Shown here: piece after piece, positions 23,632 to 32,991 of the stretch
Layout of the letters: every line of letters starts with the position of its first letter
Position numbering within the stretch: position 1 is the first letter of the stretch
Assembly: GCF_003971235.1 (NCBI RefSeq)
Contig: NZ_CP034661.1
Span: 2,356,001-2,420,000 of the forward strand
DNA length: 64,000 bases
DNA from: Chryseobacterium aureum
GTDB taxonomy: Bacteria; Bacteroidota; Bacteroidia; Flavobacteriales; Weeksellaceae
Reading direction: 5' to 3'
Translations under genes and position numbers: made by a program
The notes under the pieces: generated by a model
Database searches by the model: none
What the model saw: the letters and a program-made list of their open reading frames with translations, nothing else
Told to the model about the DNA's origin: nothing

Positions 23632-24186
23632 ATGAAAAAGATAGTATTAGCAGGTTTTTTATCCGTCTTTTTAATGACGGCCTGCAAGAAAGATGACAGC
23701 GTTGCAGAAAAATCACTGGAAGCACAGAAGCTTGAATTTCAGGCCAGACAACTTGAAATAGAAAAACAAAAACTGGCTATAGAAAAGGAAAAAATGGTCT
23801 ATGAAGCTCAGAAAAAAGCAGACAGTATATCAGAAAGTAAAAAAGCAAGAATTGCTGCTGAAAATAATTCAAGACCAAAGGTAATCAGAGAGACAAGAAC
23901 AGTATACAGAGACAGAAGCTCAAATTCCAGTTCAGGAGGAAGCAGCAACGGAAGTTATGCCAATAACGGAAGTGGTACTTCACAGGGAACTACCCAGAAA
24001 AAAGGATGGAGTAAAGCCGCCAAAGGAACCGTTATCGGTACTGTAGGGGGTGCTGCTGCCGGAGCCCTTATTGCTAAGAAAAACAGAGGACTTGGAGCTG
24101 TAATTGGCGGTGTTGTAGGAGGAGCTACAGGATATACCATTGGTAGATCACAGGATAGAAAAGACGGAAGAGTACAACCCCGTTAA
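23632..24186 (+). CDS. Glycine-zipper lipoprotein with coiled coil
   Basis: The 184-residue protein has a lipoprotein signal ending FLMTAC (Cys ~18), then a charged coiled coil rich in QKLEFQARQLEIEKQKLAIEKEK (~30-70). A Ser/Gly/Asn linker follows, then a glycine-zipper segment (KGTVIGTVGGAAAGALIAKKNRGLGAVIGGVVGGATGYTIG, ~128-170) ahead of a basic tail. Glycine-zipper domains pack in membranes and occur in outer-membrane lipoproteins such as the 17-kDa antigen family. Location in the envelope is likely; specific function is unknown. Confidence 0.85.
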   Translation: MKKIVLAGFLSVFLMTACKKDDSVAEKSLEAQKLEFQARQLEIEKQKLAIEKEKMVYEAQKKADSISESKKARIAAENNSRPKVIRETRTVYRDRSSNSSSGGSSNGSYANNGSGTSQGTTQKKGWSKAAKGTVIGTVGGAAAGALIAKKNRGLGAVIGGVVGGATGYTIGRSQDRKDGRVQPR

Positions 24187-24214
24187 TCAATATTTTTTAA
24201 GGATACAATATAAA

Positions 24215-24243
24215 GATTGCTTATTTTTAAGCAATCTTTTTTT
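24215..24243 (+). terminator. Terminator abutting the next start codon
   Basis: GATTGCTTA and TAAGCAATC form a stem followed by seven T. The next gene's ATG begins at 24244, immediately after the T run. Confidence 0.85.
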
Positions 24244-25878
24244 ATGTTATTACTTCTGTTTTCTTCAATTTTTATCACTCCAACCCTGATGGGCTGGGGA
24301 AAAATCACGGAAAATATATGGGGATTTTTATTTCAGGGAATCTCAGGAAGAATTTTATCCGGAATTTTGGGAATAAGCCTGACATGGACACTTATTTCTT
24401 TTTTCATTCCCTTAAATATCACAGTAGAAGTACCCTCCCTAGTATTGGGATTATTCTTTTTCTTTAAAGATAAACTGTATCAGGAATTCTATCAGTTGTC
24501 AAAAAATAATGTTGCATTCTTGAGTCTGAGTCTACTCATAATCCTCTTCACGGGTTCTTTTTATCCGTATATATTAGATCATTTCGGATATTATATCCCC
24601 ACACTGAAATGGCTTACGGAATATGGTTTAATAAAAGGAATTTCAAATATAGACCTTACACTGGGACAAATGTCTCTTTGGCATATTTTCCAGGCTGGGT
24701 TTTCTAATTTCTCTGATCCGTTTTTGAGGATCAATTCCATATTGCTGATCATCTACAGCATATATATCATGGAAAGAAAAAGCTGGATCCAGCTTTGTTT
24801 TGTTCCTGTATTATTCCTGTTTTCACAGTCCCCAAGTCCTGATCTCCCTGTTATTATCTTTTCTTTAATTATTTTAAATGAAATTATAGCGGGAAACCAA
24901 AACACCCTGCTCCTTTTTGCATTTTCGGTTTTTGTATTTGCCATAAAACCTACAATGATATGGATTCCGGTATTGGTATTCCTAAACTCTGTCTTTATCT
25001 TCAAAAATACCATCAGACCCTTATTTTTAGGAATTACAATCCTTCTGCTTTTCTTCATAAAAAATATCTGGGTGTTCGGTTATCCAGTTTTTCCTATAGC
25101 GATAGGTGATGTAGGAGCATCCTGGAAACCCAATCCGGAAGTCCTAAAAATTTCATCACAATTTGCCATCATGAAAACCTATGATATGCAGTTTACCTAT
25201 GAAGAAATTCAAAAATTCTCTGCGGCAGACTATATCAAAAACTGGTTTTCTTTGAAAGGCATCAAATCCAAAATCAATATCATTTTTATTCTAAGCTTAA
25301 TTATTTTCTCAGTATTCGCATGGGTAAAAAAGAAAAAAATGATTACGCTGATCTGGATCTCACTGTTGATAAAAAGTATACTGATCCTTGCTTTTTCCGC
25401 TCAATACAGATTTTTTCTAGATGTTTTTTTTGTCATATTCTTTGTGTTGCTGTATGAATATTTTGATCAGAAAAAATCTGTTGTTGTCTTTTCAGCACTC
25501 AGTATATTCTTTATTTCCATATTATCATTTCCTGAATATATCCAACAATACATTCCAAGCTTCAGGGTGGGAAACTTTATGACAGGATTTGAAGAGAAAC
25601 AGTTTTACCAGCCTTCCACCTACCGATATCAAAAGTTTGATACCTTTAAAGTCGGGCACTTTAAATTCAATGTCTCCCATCATTATCCTTACAGCTTTGA
25701 CACCCCGATTCCTGCCGTTAGTTCAAGCTACATTTTGGATTACATGAAAGCAGGTATTTTCCCTCAGCCTTCAGACCAAAATGATTTCAGGCAAGGGTTT
25801 ATCTGGAAAAAAATGACTCCGGAAGAGAAAAAGGAAGCCCAAAAAGTTATCTATAGTATCAAAAACGATGATCAATAG
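24244..25878 (+). CDS. Polytopic inner-membrane protein (LIC_10190-like)
   Basis: The 544-residue protein has about ten to twelve hydrophobic segments over residues 1-430 and a hydrophilic C-terminal tail. It resembles the LIC_10190 type of bacterial membrane protein, which has glycosyltransferase-like architecture (large multi-TM protein with a soluble tail). Landmarks include DHFGYYIPTLKWLTEYGLIKGISNIDLTLGQMSLWHIFQAGFSN and FKNTIRPLFLGITILLLFFIKNIWVFGYPVFPIAIGD. Function is inferred only loosely: possible surface polysaccharide work. ATG 24244 is preferred to an upstream TTG inside the terminator. aroC follows. Confidence 0.65.
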   Translation: MLLLLFSSIFITPTLMGWGKITENIWGFLFQGISGRILSGILGISLTWTLISFFIPLNITVEVPSLVLGLFFFFKDKLYQEFYQLSKNNVAFLSLSLLIILFTGSFYPYILDHFGYYIPTLKWLTEYGLIKGISNIDLTLGQMSLWHIFQAGFSNFSDPFLRINSILLIIYSIYIMERKSWIQLCFVPVLFLFSQSPSPDLPVIIFSLIILNEIIAGNQNTLLLFAFSVFVFAIKPTMIWIPVLVFLNSVFIFKNTIRPLFLGITILLLFFIKNIWVFGYPVFPIAIGDVGASWKPNPEVLKISSQFAIMKTYDMQFTYEEIQKFSAADYIKNWFSLKGIKSKINIIFILSLIIFSVFAWVKKKKMITLIWISLLIKSILILAFSAQYRFFLDVFFVIFFVLLYEYFDQKKSVVVFSALSIFFISILSFPEYIQQYIPSFRVGNFMTGFEEKQFYQPSTYRYQKFDTFKVGHFKFNVSHHYPYSFDTPIPAVSSSYILDYMKAGIFPQPSDQNDFRQGFIWKKMTPEEKKEAQKVIYSIKNDDQ

Positions 25879-25893
25879 AAAAAATCCAGAAAC

Positions 25894-25924
25894 TTTATTA
25901 TCTGAAGAAAAAAAGGTAATTTTG
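25894..25924 (+). promoter_or_regulatory. Promoter of aroC
   Basis: TTTA (25894-25897), 19 bases, TAATTTTG (25917-25924). The ATG follows after four bases, implying a leaderless or near-leaderless mRNA. Confidence 0.65.
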
Positions 25925-25928
25925 TATT

Positions 25929-26999
25929 ATGTTCAACACATTAGGTAATCTTCTTAGTCTTACAACATTTGGAGAAAGTCACGGAGTGGCTTATGGCGGT
26001 ATCATCAATAATTTTCCGGCAGGTTTAGCGGTAAATCTCGATCAGGTTCAGTACGAACTGAACCGAAGAAAACCCGGACAGTCAGCAATTGTTACACAAA
26101 GAAAAGAAAGCGACACCGTAAAGTTTCTTTCCGGAATCTTTGACGGAAAAACAACAGGTACCCCAATTGGTTTTATTATTGAAAACGAAAATCAGAAGTC
26201 GAAAGACTATGATCATATTGCTGGGGCATACCGCCCAAGCCATGCAGATTTCACCTATGACCAGAAATTTGGGTTCAGGGATCACCGCGGCGGTGGAAAA
26301 TCTTCCGCAAGAGAAACCATGAACTGGGTAGTAGCAGGTGCGCTTGCCAAACAGCTTCTGCCTAACATTGAGATCAACGCTTACGTATCTTCCGTAGGTG
26401 ATATTTTCTGCGAAAAACCTTATCAGGCGTTAGATTTTTCTCAAACGGAAAGCAATGACGTTCGTTGTCCGGATGCTGAGACCGCTGAAAAGATGATCGC
26501 AAGAATCAAAGAGATCAAGAAAGAAGGTAACACCATCGGAGGAACCATCACCTGTGTCATTAAAAACGTTCCTGTGGGAATCGGTGAGCCTATTTTTTCA
26601 AAACTTCAGGCGGAACTGGCAAAAGCAATGCTGAATATCAATGCCTGCAAAGGTTTTGAATATGGAAGCGGTTTCTGCGGTGCTAAAATGACAGGGAAAG
26701 AGCACAATGATGCCTTTAATACAGATTTTACTACAAAATCTAATCTTTCAGGCGGAATTCAGGGAGGAATATCTAATGGAATGGATATCTATTTCCGGGT
26801 AGCCTTCAAACCTGTAGCTACTATTCTGAGACCTCAGGACAGTATTGACAAAGACGGAAACCCTGTCATTGTAGAAGGAAAAGGACGTCATGACCCTTGC
26901 GTGGTTCCAAGAGCTGTTCCCGTAGTGGAAGCCCTGGCTGCATTTGTTCTGGCAGACCTGTTCCTGATCAACAAAACAAGAAATATCAATCATTTTTAA
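25929..26999 (+). CDS. aroC: Chorismate synthase
   Basis: AroC makes chorismate from EPSP, using reduced FMN, at the end of the shikimate pathway. The 356-residue protein has [26 protein letters not shown] (FMN/EPSP-binding start) and [79 protein letters not shown] and the closing [26 protein letters not shown] complete the signatures. Length is standard. It is transcribed with two thioredoxin-like genes just downstream. Confidence 0.97.
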   Translation: MFNTLGNLLSLTTFGESHGVAYGGIINNFPAGLAVNLDQVQYELNRRKPGQSAIVTQRKESDTVKFLSGIFDGKTTGTPIGFIIENENQKSKDYDHIAGAYRPSHADFTYDQKFGFRDHRGGGKSSARETMNWVVAGALAKQLLPNIEINAYVSSVGDIFCEKPYQALDFSQTESNDVRCPDAETAEKMIARIKEIKKEGNTIGGTITCVIKNVPVGIGEPIFSKLQAELAKAMLNINACKGFEYGSGFCGAKMTGKEHNDAFNTDFTTKSNLSGGIQGGISNGMDIYFRVAFKPVATILRPQDSIDKDGNPVIVEGKGRHDPCVVPRAVPVVEALAAFVLADLFLINKTRNINHF

Positions 27000-27016
27000 C
27001 ATAAATATTTTTGGTA

Positions 27017-27580
27017 ATGAAAAATTACTGGGATAAAGGAATTTCATTTGAAGAATATCTTCAGATTGCAAAAGAAAGATTAGAGAATCCTGCCAGCCAG
27101 CAGGAAGCTGACTATAAACAATATTATGAGCTGGGTCTTCAGAGAATGGACAGAACGGTAAAAAAATACGTTCCGGATGAAGATCAGCTGAAAGAACTTG
27201 CGGCCAAAAACTTTGACGGAAAAATCCTGATCATTTCCGAAGCATGGTGTGGTGATGCCAGTGCAACAGTGCCTGCTCTTTTCAGATTTTTTGAAGGACA
27301 TAATGAAGTAAAAGTTTTCCTGAGAGACAGTGATAAAAGCCTGATTAATCAGTTTCTGACCAACGGTACGGAATCTATTCCTAAAGTAATTATCCTTGAC
27401 AAAGACCTGAATGTAAAAAATTCCTGGGGACCGCGTCCTAAGTACGGATATGAACTTCTGATGAAATATAAAGCTGATCCTGAAGCCTATCCAAAAGATA
27501 TGTTCTATAATGATCTACAGATATATTATGCTAAAAACAGGGGAAAAGATGCTGTTCAGGAAATTTTGAACCTTCTATAA
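27017..27580 (+). CDS. Thioredoxin-fold protein with atypical WCGD active site
   Basis: The 187-residue protein has a helical N-terminal part and a thioredoxin-like domain around ILIISEAWCGDASATVPALFRFF (~75-97). TESIPKVIILDKDLNVKNSWGPRP supplies the cis-proline. The usual CxxC is WCGDA here: the second cysteine is absent, so it can form only one active-site thiol. This family of thioredoxin-like proteins is common in Bacteroidota; its substrates are unknown. No signal peptide is visible. It starts 17 bases after aroC and precedes a TlpA-type gene by nine bases. Confidence 0.8.
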   Translation: MKNYWDKGISFEEYLQIAKERLENPASQQEADYKQYYELGLQRMDRTVKKYVPDEDQLKELAAKNFDGKILIISEAWCGDASATVPALFRFFEGHNEVKVFLRDSDKSLINQFLTNGTESIPKVIILDKDLNVKNSWGPRPKYGYELLMKYKADPEAYPKDMFYNDLQIYYAKNRGKDAVQEILNLL

Positions 27581-27589
27581 AAAACAGAT

Positions 27590-28129
27590 ATGAAAAAAAA
27601 TATCATTTATCTCGTTATAATCGCCATTATCGGTATAGTTCTATTTGTACCCGGGATAAGGAATTCCCTTAAGGATGCATTCTTTCCGGTAGCCACTGTT
27701 GAAAGTGCTGTTCACATAGGTGAAGAAGATTACGATATAGAACTTAAAGGGATCAATGCACCCAGCACCAACCTTAAAAACTTTAAAGACAAGGTGATTT
27801 TCCTTAATTTCTGGGGAACATGGTGCCCGCCATGCAGAAAAGAATGGCCCTCTATTCAGAAATTGTATGATACCAGAAAAGATCATGTAGATTTTGTACT
27901 GATTGCTATGAATGATAAGGAAGAGGATGTAAGGAAATTTTTAAAAGAAAATAACTATACTGTTCCTGTATACATTGCTCAAAGCCCCATTTCAGGCAAA
28001 CTTCTTCCAAGGGTATTCCCTACCACTTTCCTTCTGGATAAGCACGGAAGAATCCTCATTAAAGAAGATGCTTCAAAAGACTGGAACACAGAGACTGTAC
28101 ATCAGTTCATTGACAATATTATCAAATAA
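27590..28129 (+). CDS. TlpA-type membrane-anchored thiol-disulfide oxidoreductase
   Basis: The 179-residue protein has an N-terminal membrane anchor (IIYLVIIAIIGIVLFVPGIRNSL) and a periplasmic TlpA-like domain. LKNFKDKVIFLNFWGTWCPPCRKEWPSIQKLYD carries the WCPPC redox motif (~80-84). PRVFPTTFLLDKHGRIL holds the cis-proline. Such proteins reduce or exchange disulfides in the periplasm, often for cytochrome c maturation or envelope proteins. The adjacent WCGD protein may share its operon. Confidence 0.9.
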   Translation: MKKNIIYLVIIAIIGIVLFVPGIRNSLKDAFFPVATVESAVHIGEEDYDIELKGINAPSTNLKNFKDKVIFLNFWGTWCPPCRKEWPSIQKLYDTRKDHVDFVLIAMNDKEEDVRKFLKENNYTVPVYIAQSPISGKLLPRVFPTTFLLDKHGRILIKEDASKDWNTETVHQFIDNIIK

Positions 28130-28212
28130 TATTTTAACTAAATTTTATAATTTATTGGTACAGGATTTGCGAATTTTATAACGTTGAAAAGTTTATTAAA
28201 TCCTAACACAAA

Positions 28213-28554
28213 ATGAAATATTCAAAATTAAATATTGCAAAAGAAGCCATCAATCATAAGGGCTTTATAAAAAAGATCCCTGATATTTTCAGAATGGTCA
28301 GAATGTGGAGAAAGGGAATCTACCCCATGAAATCCATAGACATTATCCTTCCCTTACTTGGAATTTTATATGTGCTTTCTCCTATTGATCTGCTTCCTGA
28401 ATTTGTGATACCGGTATTGGGAGTAATGGATGACCTGGCAGTACTGTCACTTACCATTCCTAAACTCATCAAAGAGGTAGACAAATTTTTATTGTGGGAA
28501 GCCCAGCAAAAATACAGCGGAGCCCAAGTCATTGAGGCTGAAATCATAAAATAA
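28213..28554 (+). CDS. YkvA-like DUF1232 membrane protein
   Basis: The 113-residue protein carries the DUF1232 core: IDIILPLLGILYVLSPIDLLPEFVIPVLGVMDDLAVLSLTI (~43-83), with its conserved SPIDLLPEF and DD motifs in two hydrophobic helices. Function is unknown in the family. The N-terminus is basic. It is followed by a strong hairpin terminator. Confidence 0.88.
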   Translation: MKYSKLNIAKEAINHKGFIKKIPDIFRMVRMWRKGIYPMKSIDIILPLLGILYVLSPIDLLPEFVIPVLGVMDDLAVLSLTIPKLIKEVDKFLLWEAQQKYSGAQVIEAEIIK

Positions 28555-28572
28555 CAGTTTATTATATTTTTC

Positions 28573-28608
28573 ACACCATCCTGGTTCACCCGGGGTGGTT
28601 TTTTTTTG
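28573..28608 (+). terminator. Terminator after the DUF1232 gene
   Basis: ACCATCC and GGGTGGT with a run of nine T. Confidence 0.75.
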
Positions 28609-28626
28609 ACAAATGAGTGATAAATT

Positions 28627-28656
28627 TTTGAGCCTTATTTCAATTCCTTAAATTTG
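28627..28656 (+). promoter_or_regulatory. Promoter of the UMP synthase gene
   Basis: TTTG (28627-28630), an 18-base spacer and TAAATTTG (28649-28656), 19 bases before the ATG at 28676. Confidence 0.75.
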
Positions 28657-28675
28657 CAACATCTAATAAAAAATA

Positions 28676-30055
28676 ATGGAAAGTAAAAAAGAATTCTTCC
28701 TAGAGTGCTACAAGCTAGGCATCATCAAATTCGGAAGGTTTACCCTGAAAAGCGGCATTGAAAGTCCTTTTTATGTAGACCTGAGACCTTTGGCTTCAGA
28801 TCCTAAAATTTTAAAAAATCTGGCTAATTATTTATTGGAAATGCTTCCGTTAGATAATTTTGATTTAATCTGTGGAGTTCCTTACGCTGCTCTTCCAATG
28901 GCGACTGCAATGTCTCTGGAAAGCTATATTCCATTAATTATTAAAAGAAAAGAGGCTAAAAGCTACGGTACAAAGAAGCTGATTGAAGGTATTTACCAGA
29001 AAGGTCAAAACTGTCTTTTGGTAGAAGATGTCATTACTTCAGGAAAGTCTTTATTAGAAACCATTCCTGAGATAGAACAGGAAGATCTTAAAGTTTCTGA
29101 TATTGTAGTGGTACTGGACAGGGAGCAGGGCGGAAAACAGCTTTTAGAAAGCAAAGGTTACCGGGTGCACACTCTTTTCAATATTTCAGAAGTATGCAGT
29201 ATTCTTCAGGAAACCGGAGAGCTGTCTGATGAGGAGGTTAAAAGAATTCAGGATTTCCTTCAGGGGAATCATATCCAGTTTGAAGAAGAAACAAGATCTT
29301 CTTACGAGGAGAAACTTCAAAGCGTACAACATTCCGTTTCAAAAAAATTGCTGGAAACAGCTTTAGCAAAAAAATCAAACCTTATTGCATCTGCAGACGT
29401 TACAAGCACTCAGGAGCTCCTGGAACTTGCTGAAAAAGTAGGGCCGCACGTGATTGCTTTAAAAACGCATATCGATATCATTTCAGATTTTGAGTATGAA
29501 AAAACAATCACTCCATTAAAAGCCATTGCTGCCAAACATCAGTTTTTATTGATGGAAGACAGAAAATTTGCAGACATCGGAAATACACAGGAACTTCAGT
29601 TCACAAGCGGAGTCTTCAAAATTACCCACTGGGCAGATTTCGTGACTTCTCAGGTAATCGGAGGTTTTGAATCTTTAGACTGTTTCAGAAATGTAGGTGT
29701 GGTAGCCATTGTCGGAATGTCTTCCAAAGGAGCCCTTACCACAGCCAGCTATCGTGAAGAAGCTTTAAAAGTAGCTTTATCTCATCCGAACGTAATAGGC
29801 GGAGTATCCCAGAATAAAATTCCGGAAGACCTTTTATTATTCACTCCGGGGGTGAATCTTGCAGATTCCGGAGATGGTAAAGGACAGCAGTACAACACGC
29901 CGGAGCATGTTTTCAAAACACTGCACACCGATTTTATTATTGTAGGAAGAGGAATCTACCAATCCAATGATCCTGAAGCATCTGCCATCACTTATAAGAC
30001 TGAAGGATGGAATGCCTATATTAATTCTTTGGATAAAAAAACAATTCAGGGTTAA
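28676..30055 (+). CDS. pyrEF: Bifunctional UMP synthase (OPRT-ODCase fusion)
   Basis: One 459-residue chain carries both last steps of UMP synthesis. Residues 1-~200 are orotate phosphoribosyltransferase: LKSGIESPFYVDLRPLAS, GVPYAALPMA and the PRPP loop CLLVEDVITSGKSLLE. Residues ~205-459 are orotidylate decarboxylase with the catalytic LMEDRKFADIGNT (~292-304), plus LIASADVTSTQELLELAEKVGPHVIALKTHID and TPGVNL. The ODCase motif (DRKFADIGN) matches the eukaryotic-type enzyme rather than the common bacterial DLKxxDIPNT. Order is the same as in animal and plant UMP synthase. It lies alone between two terminator-bounded units. Confidence 0.93.
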   Translation: MESKKEFFLECYKLGIIKFGRFTLKSGIESPFYVDLRPLASDPKILKNLANYLLEMLPLDNFDLICGVPYAALPMATAMSLESYIPLIIKRKEAKSYGTKKLIEGIYQKGQNCLLVEDVITSGKSLLETIPEIEQEDLKVSDIVVVLDREQGGKQLLESKGYRVHTLFNISEVCSILQETGELSDEEVKRIQDFLQGNHIQFEEETRSSYEEKLQSVQHSVSKKLLETALAKKSNLIASADVTSTQELLELAEKVGPHVIALKTHIDIISDFEYEKTITPLKAIAAKHQFLLMEDRKFADIGNTQELQFTSGVFKITHWADFVTSQVIGGFESLDCFRNVGVVAIVGMSSKGALTTASYREEALKVALSHPNVIGGVSQNKIPEDLLLFTPGVNLADSGDGKGQQYNTPEHVFKTLHTDFIIVGRGIYQSNDPEASAITYKTEGWNAYINSLDKKTIQG

Positions 30056-30083
30056 AATCTTATAAAGTATATACAAAATAAGC

Positions 30084-30091
30084 TATATTTG
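30084..30091 (+). promoter_or_regulatory. -7 box of the M1-like gene
   Basis: TATATTTG, 17 bases before the TTG start at 30109. Confidence 0.6.
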
Positions 30092-30108
30092 GGTTTTATC
30101 ACGAATAT

Positions 30109-32931
30109 TTGAAAAAGCTCAGCATTTGCCTTATTTTGTTCTTGGGAGTCGTACAGATCTCTGCACAGAAAGACAGTATTTATATTGAAGCTAAACTGTC
30201 TCCTGACAAGAAGAACCTGGAGATCAGTCAGGAAATTGTTTATTACAATCATTCTGAAAAAGATCTGCAGACCATTAAACTCCTGAATTGGGTTTCCGCC
30301 TACAACAGACGCGGAACTTCTTTAGTCTACAGAAAACTGGAAGACCGTAATACGGATTTACACTTTGCAAAAAGTGATCAGTTGGGAAAACTTCTTGAAC
30401 TGAATATTAAAAATTCAGACCATGAAACCATCCCTGTCAGTACACTCTCGGATGAAAACCTTTTTATTCCGCTTAAAAATGTACTGAAACCAGGCGAAAA
30501 GGTCACCCTGCAGCTGCAATACAAAATGCAGCTTCCCGATAGAAATTTTACGGGATACGGAACATCCGCCCAAAATACGGTATTAAAATATTTCTTTATT
30601 GTTCCGGATCATTTTGATCCGGACAATATTTCCAAAAGAAACTACCATGATATTGAAGAGCAGGTAAGCTTCAATACGTTCTGGACGGTCAATTTTGATA
30701 TTCCCATCAATACTTTTGTGGAAGGTAATCTTCCACAGATTCAGATGAATTCTTTTAAAGGGTATCTGGATTCAGATCCGGAGTTTCTGATTTCCTCCAT
30801 TGATTATCCTTCTATAAAAACTAATATTGACGGAGATGAAACCGAAATTAAGCTGGGATATAATCTTACTCCTGAAGAAAAGCAAAACCTTGAGTTTTAC
30901 CTTCCTTTACAACTAAAATTCCTTAGAGAAAGACTCGGTTTTCTTCCAAAAAGTCTTTTTATTTCGGATAAATTCAGAGCAAAAGAAGACTTTTTCGGGA
31001 ATAATGATATTACTTTCTGGAAATTCAGGTTTCAGCTATTTACCAATGCAGAAAAAACGGATATGGATTATTTTGGAATTATTACCAAAAAAATTCTTGA
31101 TGAAACCATTATTGCTGATAAAGAAAAAGATCACTGGTTTAAAAATGGTCTGAAATCTTATCTGGAAATCCAGTATCTTAAAAAATTCTATGCTGACACG
31201 AAACTTTTAGGAACCCTTCCGGAGACTAAAATCTTCGGAGTTAAACCTCTAAAATTATTCCATGCATCCAAAGTAAAACTTCTGGACCGCTACGGACTTT
31301 CCTACCAATATATCATGCTGCAAAATCTTGACCAGAAGATCACAGAACATTTCCCTGTGTTAAGCAACTTCAATGATATGGCTGTCAGCAGCTTTGAAAC
31401 CGGAAGCCTGTTCAATTACTCAGCAGATAAAATGGGGTATGATCATTTCAATGATATTGTAAAAGATTATATTTCCCGGAATTCAGGAAAAAGAATACAT
31501 CCTGAAGATTTTCTGACTTCACTTGCTGAAAAGGATCGGTCAACAACTTACCTTTCGAACTTTTTTAACAAAAAAAACAGAGTTGATTTCAAATTAAAAA
31601 ACATCCGGAAAGAAAACGATTCACTGAAAATAAACATTGTAAAAAATACAGACACCTCCATTCCTCTGAAACTGGAAACGGAGACCAGAGAAGGAGAAAA
31701 GAAAACGCACTGGATAGAAACTGAAGAAAATGAGCACGCAGCGAGTCTCACACTTCCTGCAACAGACAATATCTATAAAATTACCTTAAACAGCGGGTAT
31801 ATTTTCCCGGAATCTAATTACAGAGATAATTTTCTGTATGCAAAAGGATTGTTTTCCAATGCAAAAAGAATTAAGCTTAAACTCATAAAAGACATTCCGA
31901 ATCCGGAGTATAACGAAATTTATATCAGCCCAAGAGTACGCTTTAACAACACCTATGATAAATTTCTTTTGGGGGTTAATTTAAAGAACCAATCTTTTTT
32001 TGATCAGAAATTCCTGTATTCAGTGACCCCCACTTACAGTACCGGAACAGGAAAATTAACGGGCTCAGCGGCAGTCTCCTACTCTATTCTGCCTGCAGAA
32101 AGTATCATCCGCAGCTTAACCTTTGGAGTATCCGGTTCTTATTTTCATTATGATTATGATCTGGCATACCGAAAAACGTCCATCTCTTCTTCCATCAATT
32201 TCAGGAAGAATCCAAGAAGTACAGTAAGCAGAGGGATCGGAATTTCCTATAATTATTTTGAAAGAGATCTGAGTCCTAAAATGATTGCCGGTAATGATTA
32301 CAGCAAATATAATCTATGGAGCATAGGCTATGGCTACAGTGACAGCCAGATGATCCATGAAAAGAGCTTTAGTCTGAGCACCCAGGGAATGGAAGATTTT
32401 AATAAAATAACAGCTGAAGGTTTCTACAGATGGGAATTTGCTCCCAAACAAAAACTCAGCTTACGTTTATTTGCCGGATATTTTATAAGGAACAATACCC
32501 GAAATAATCTTTTCGATTACGGAATTTCAAGGGTTTCCAACTATTCCTTCTCTTATACCCTTTTGGGAGAGAGCGCCAGCAGCGGTCTTCTTTCACAACA
32601 GTTTATTTTAGCTGACGGTGGTTTTAAATCATTCTTACCGGGAACCGTAAACCAATGGATCACCTCTGCAAATGTGGATTCCAGTATCTGGAAAATATTC
32701 CATGTCTATGCTGATGCCGGAGTCTATAAAAACAAAAATCTTCCTGCCAAATTCATATGGGACACCGGGGTTAAAGTAAGGATCATTCCTGATTTTCTGG
32801 AAGTTTATTTCCCGATACAGTCTTCTTTAGGATTTGAACCTTCGTTCAAAGATTATGGAAAACGTATCAGATATACCTTGATTCTTAATCTGGGATCCAT
32901 TATTAACGCAGCACGAAGAGGCTGGTATTAA
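30109..32931 (+). CDS. Exported M1-peptidase-like protein lacking the catalytic zinc motif
   Basis: The 940-residue protein starts at TTG 30109, giving a signal peptide (KKLSICLILFLGVVQISAQ). The N-terminal beta domain and the helical middle (~310-500) resemble gluzincin (M1) aminopeptidases. Where M1 enzymes have HExxH...E, this one has ILDETIIADKEKDHWFKNGLKSYLE. The histidines of HExxH and the NEG glutamate are missing, so it is predicted to be inactive. The last ~370 residues are beta-rich and aromatic, like an outer-membrane barrel. Function is unknown. Confidence 0.7.
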   Translation: MKKLSICLILFLGVVQISAQKDSIYIEAKLSPDKKNLEISQEIVYYNHSEKDLQTIKLLNWVSAYNRRGTSLVYRKLEDRNTDLHFAKSDQLGKLLELNIKNSDHETIPVSTLSDENLFIPLKNVLKPGEKVTLQLQYKMQLPDRNFTGYGTSAQNTVLKYFFIVPDHFDPDNISKRNYHDIEEQVSFNTFWTVNFDIPINTFVEGNLPQIQMNSFKGYLDSDPEFLISSIDYPSIKTNIDGDETEIKLGYNLTPEEKQNLEFYLPLQLKFLRERLGFLPKSLFISDKFRAKEDFFGNNDITFWKFRFQLFTNAEKTDMDYFGIITKKILDETIIADKEKDHWFKNGLKSYLEIQYLKKFYADTKLLGTLPETKIFGVKPLKLFHASKVKLLDRYGLSYQYIMLQNLDQKITEHFPVLSNFNDMAVSSFETGSLFNYSADKMGYDHFNDIVKDYISRNSGKRIHPEDFLTSLAEKDRSTTYLSNFFNKKNRVDFKLKNIRKENDSLKINIVKNTDTSIPLKLETETREGEKKTHWIETEENEHAASLTLPATDNIYKITLNSGYIFPESNYRDNFLYAKGLFSNAKRIKLKLIKDIPNPEYNEIYISPRVRFNNTYDKFLLGVNLKNQSFFDQKFLYSVTPTYSTGTGKLTGSAAVSYSILPAESIIRSLTFGVSGSYFHYDYDLAYRKTSISSSINFRKNPRSTVSRGIGISYNYFERDLSPKMIAGNDYSKYNLWSIGYGYSDSQMIHEKSFSLSTQGMEDFNKITAEGFYRWEFAPKQKLSLRLFAGYFIRNNTRNNLFDYGISRVSNYSFSYTLLGESASSGLLSQQFILADGGFKSFLPGTVNQWITSANVDSSIWKIFHVYADAGVYKNKNLPAKFIWDTGVKVRIIPDFLEVYFPIQSSLGFEPSFKDYGKRIRYTLILNLGSIINAARRGWY

Positions 32932-32952
32932 CATTCGTGGTAACAAATATAA

Positions 32953-32985
32953 AAGAACAGCTTATCAACAGGCTGTTCTTCTTAT
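32953..32985. terminator. Hairpin between convergent genes
   Basis: AAGAACAGC and GCTGTTCTT form the stem, followed by T-rich sequence on the plus strand and serving both neighbours. Confidence 0.7.
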
Positions 32986-32991
32986 TAAAAA

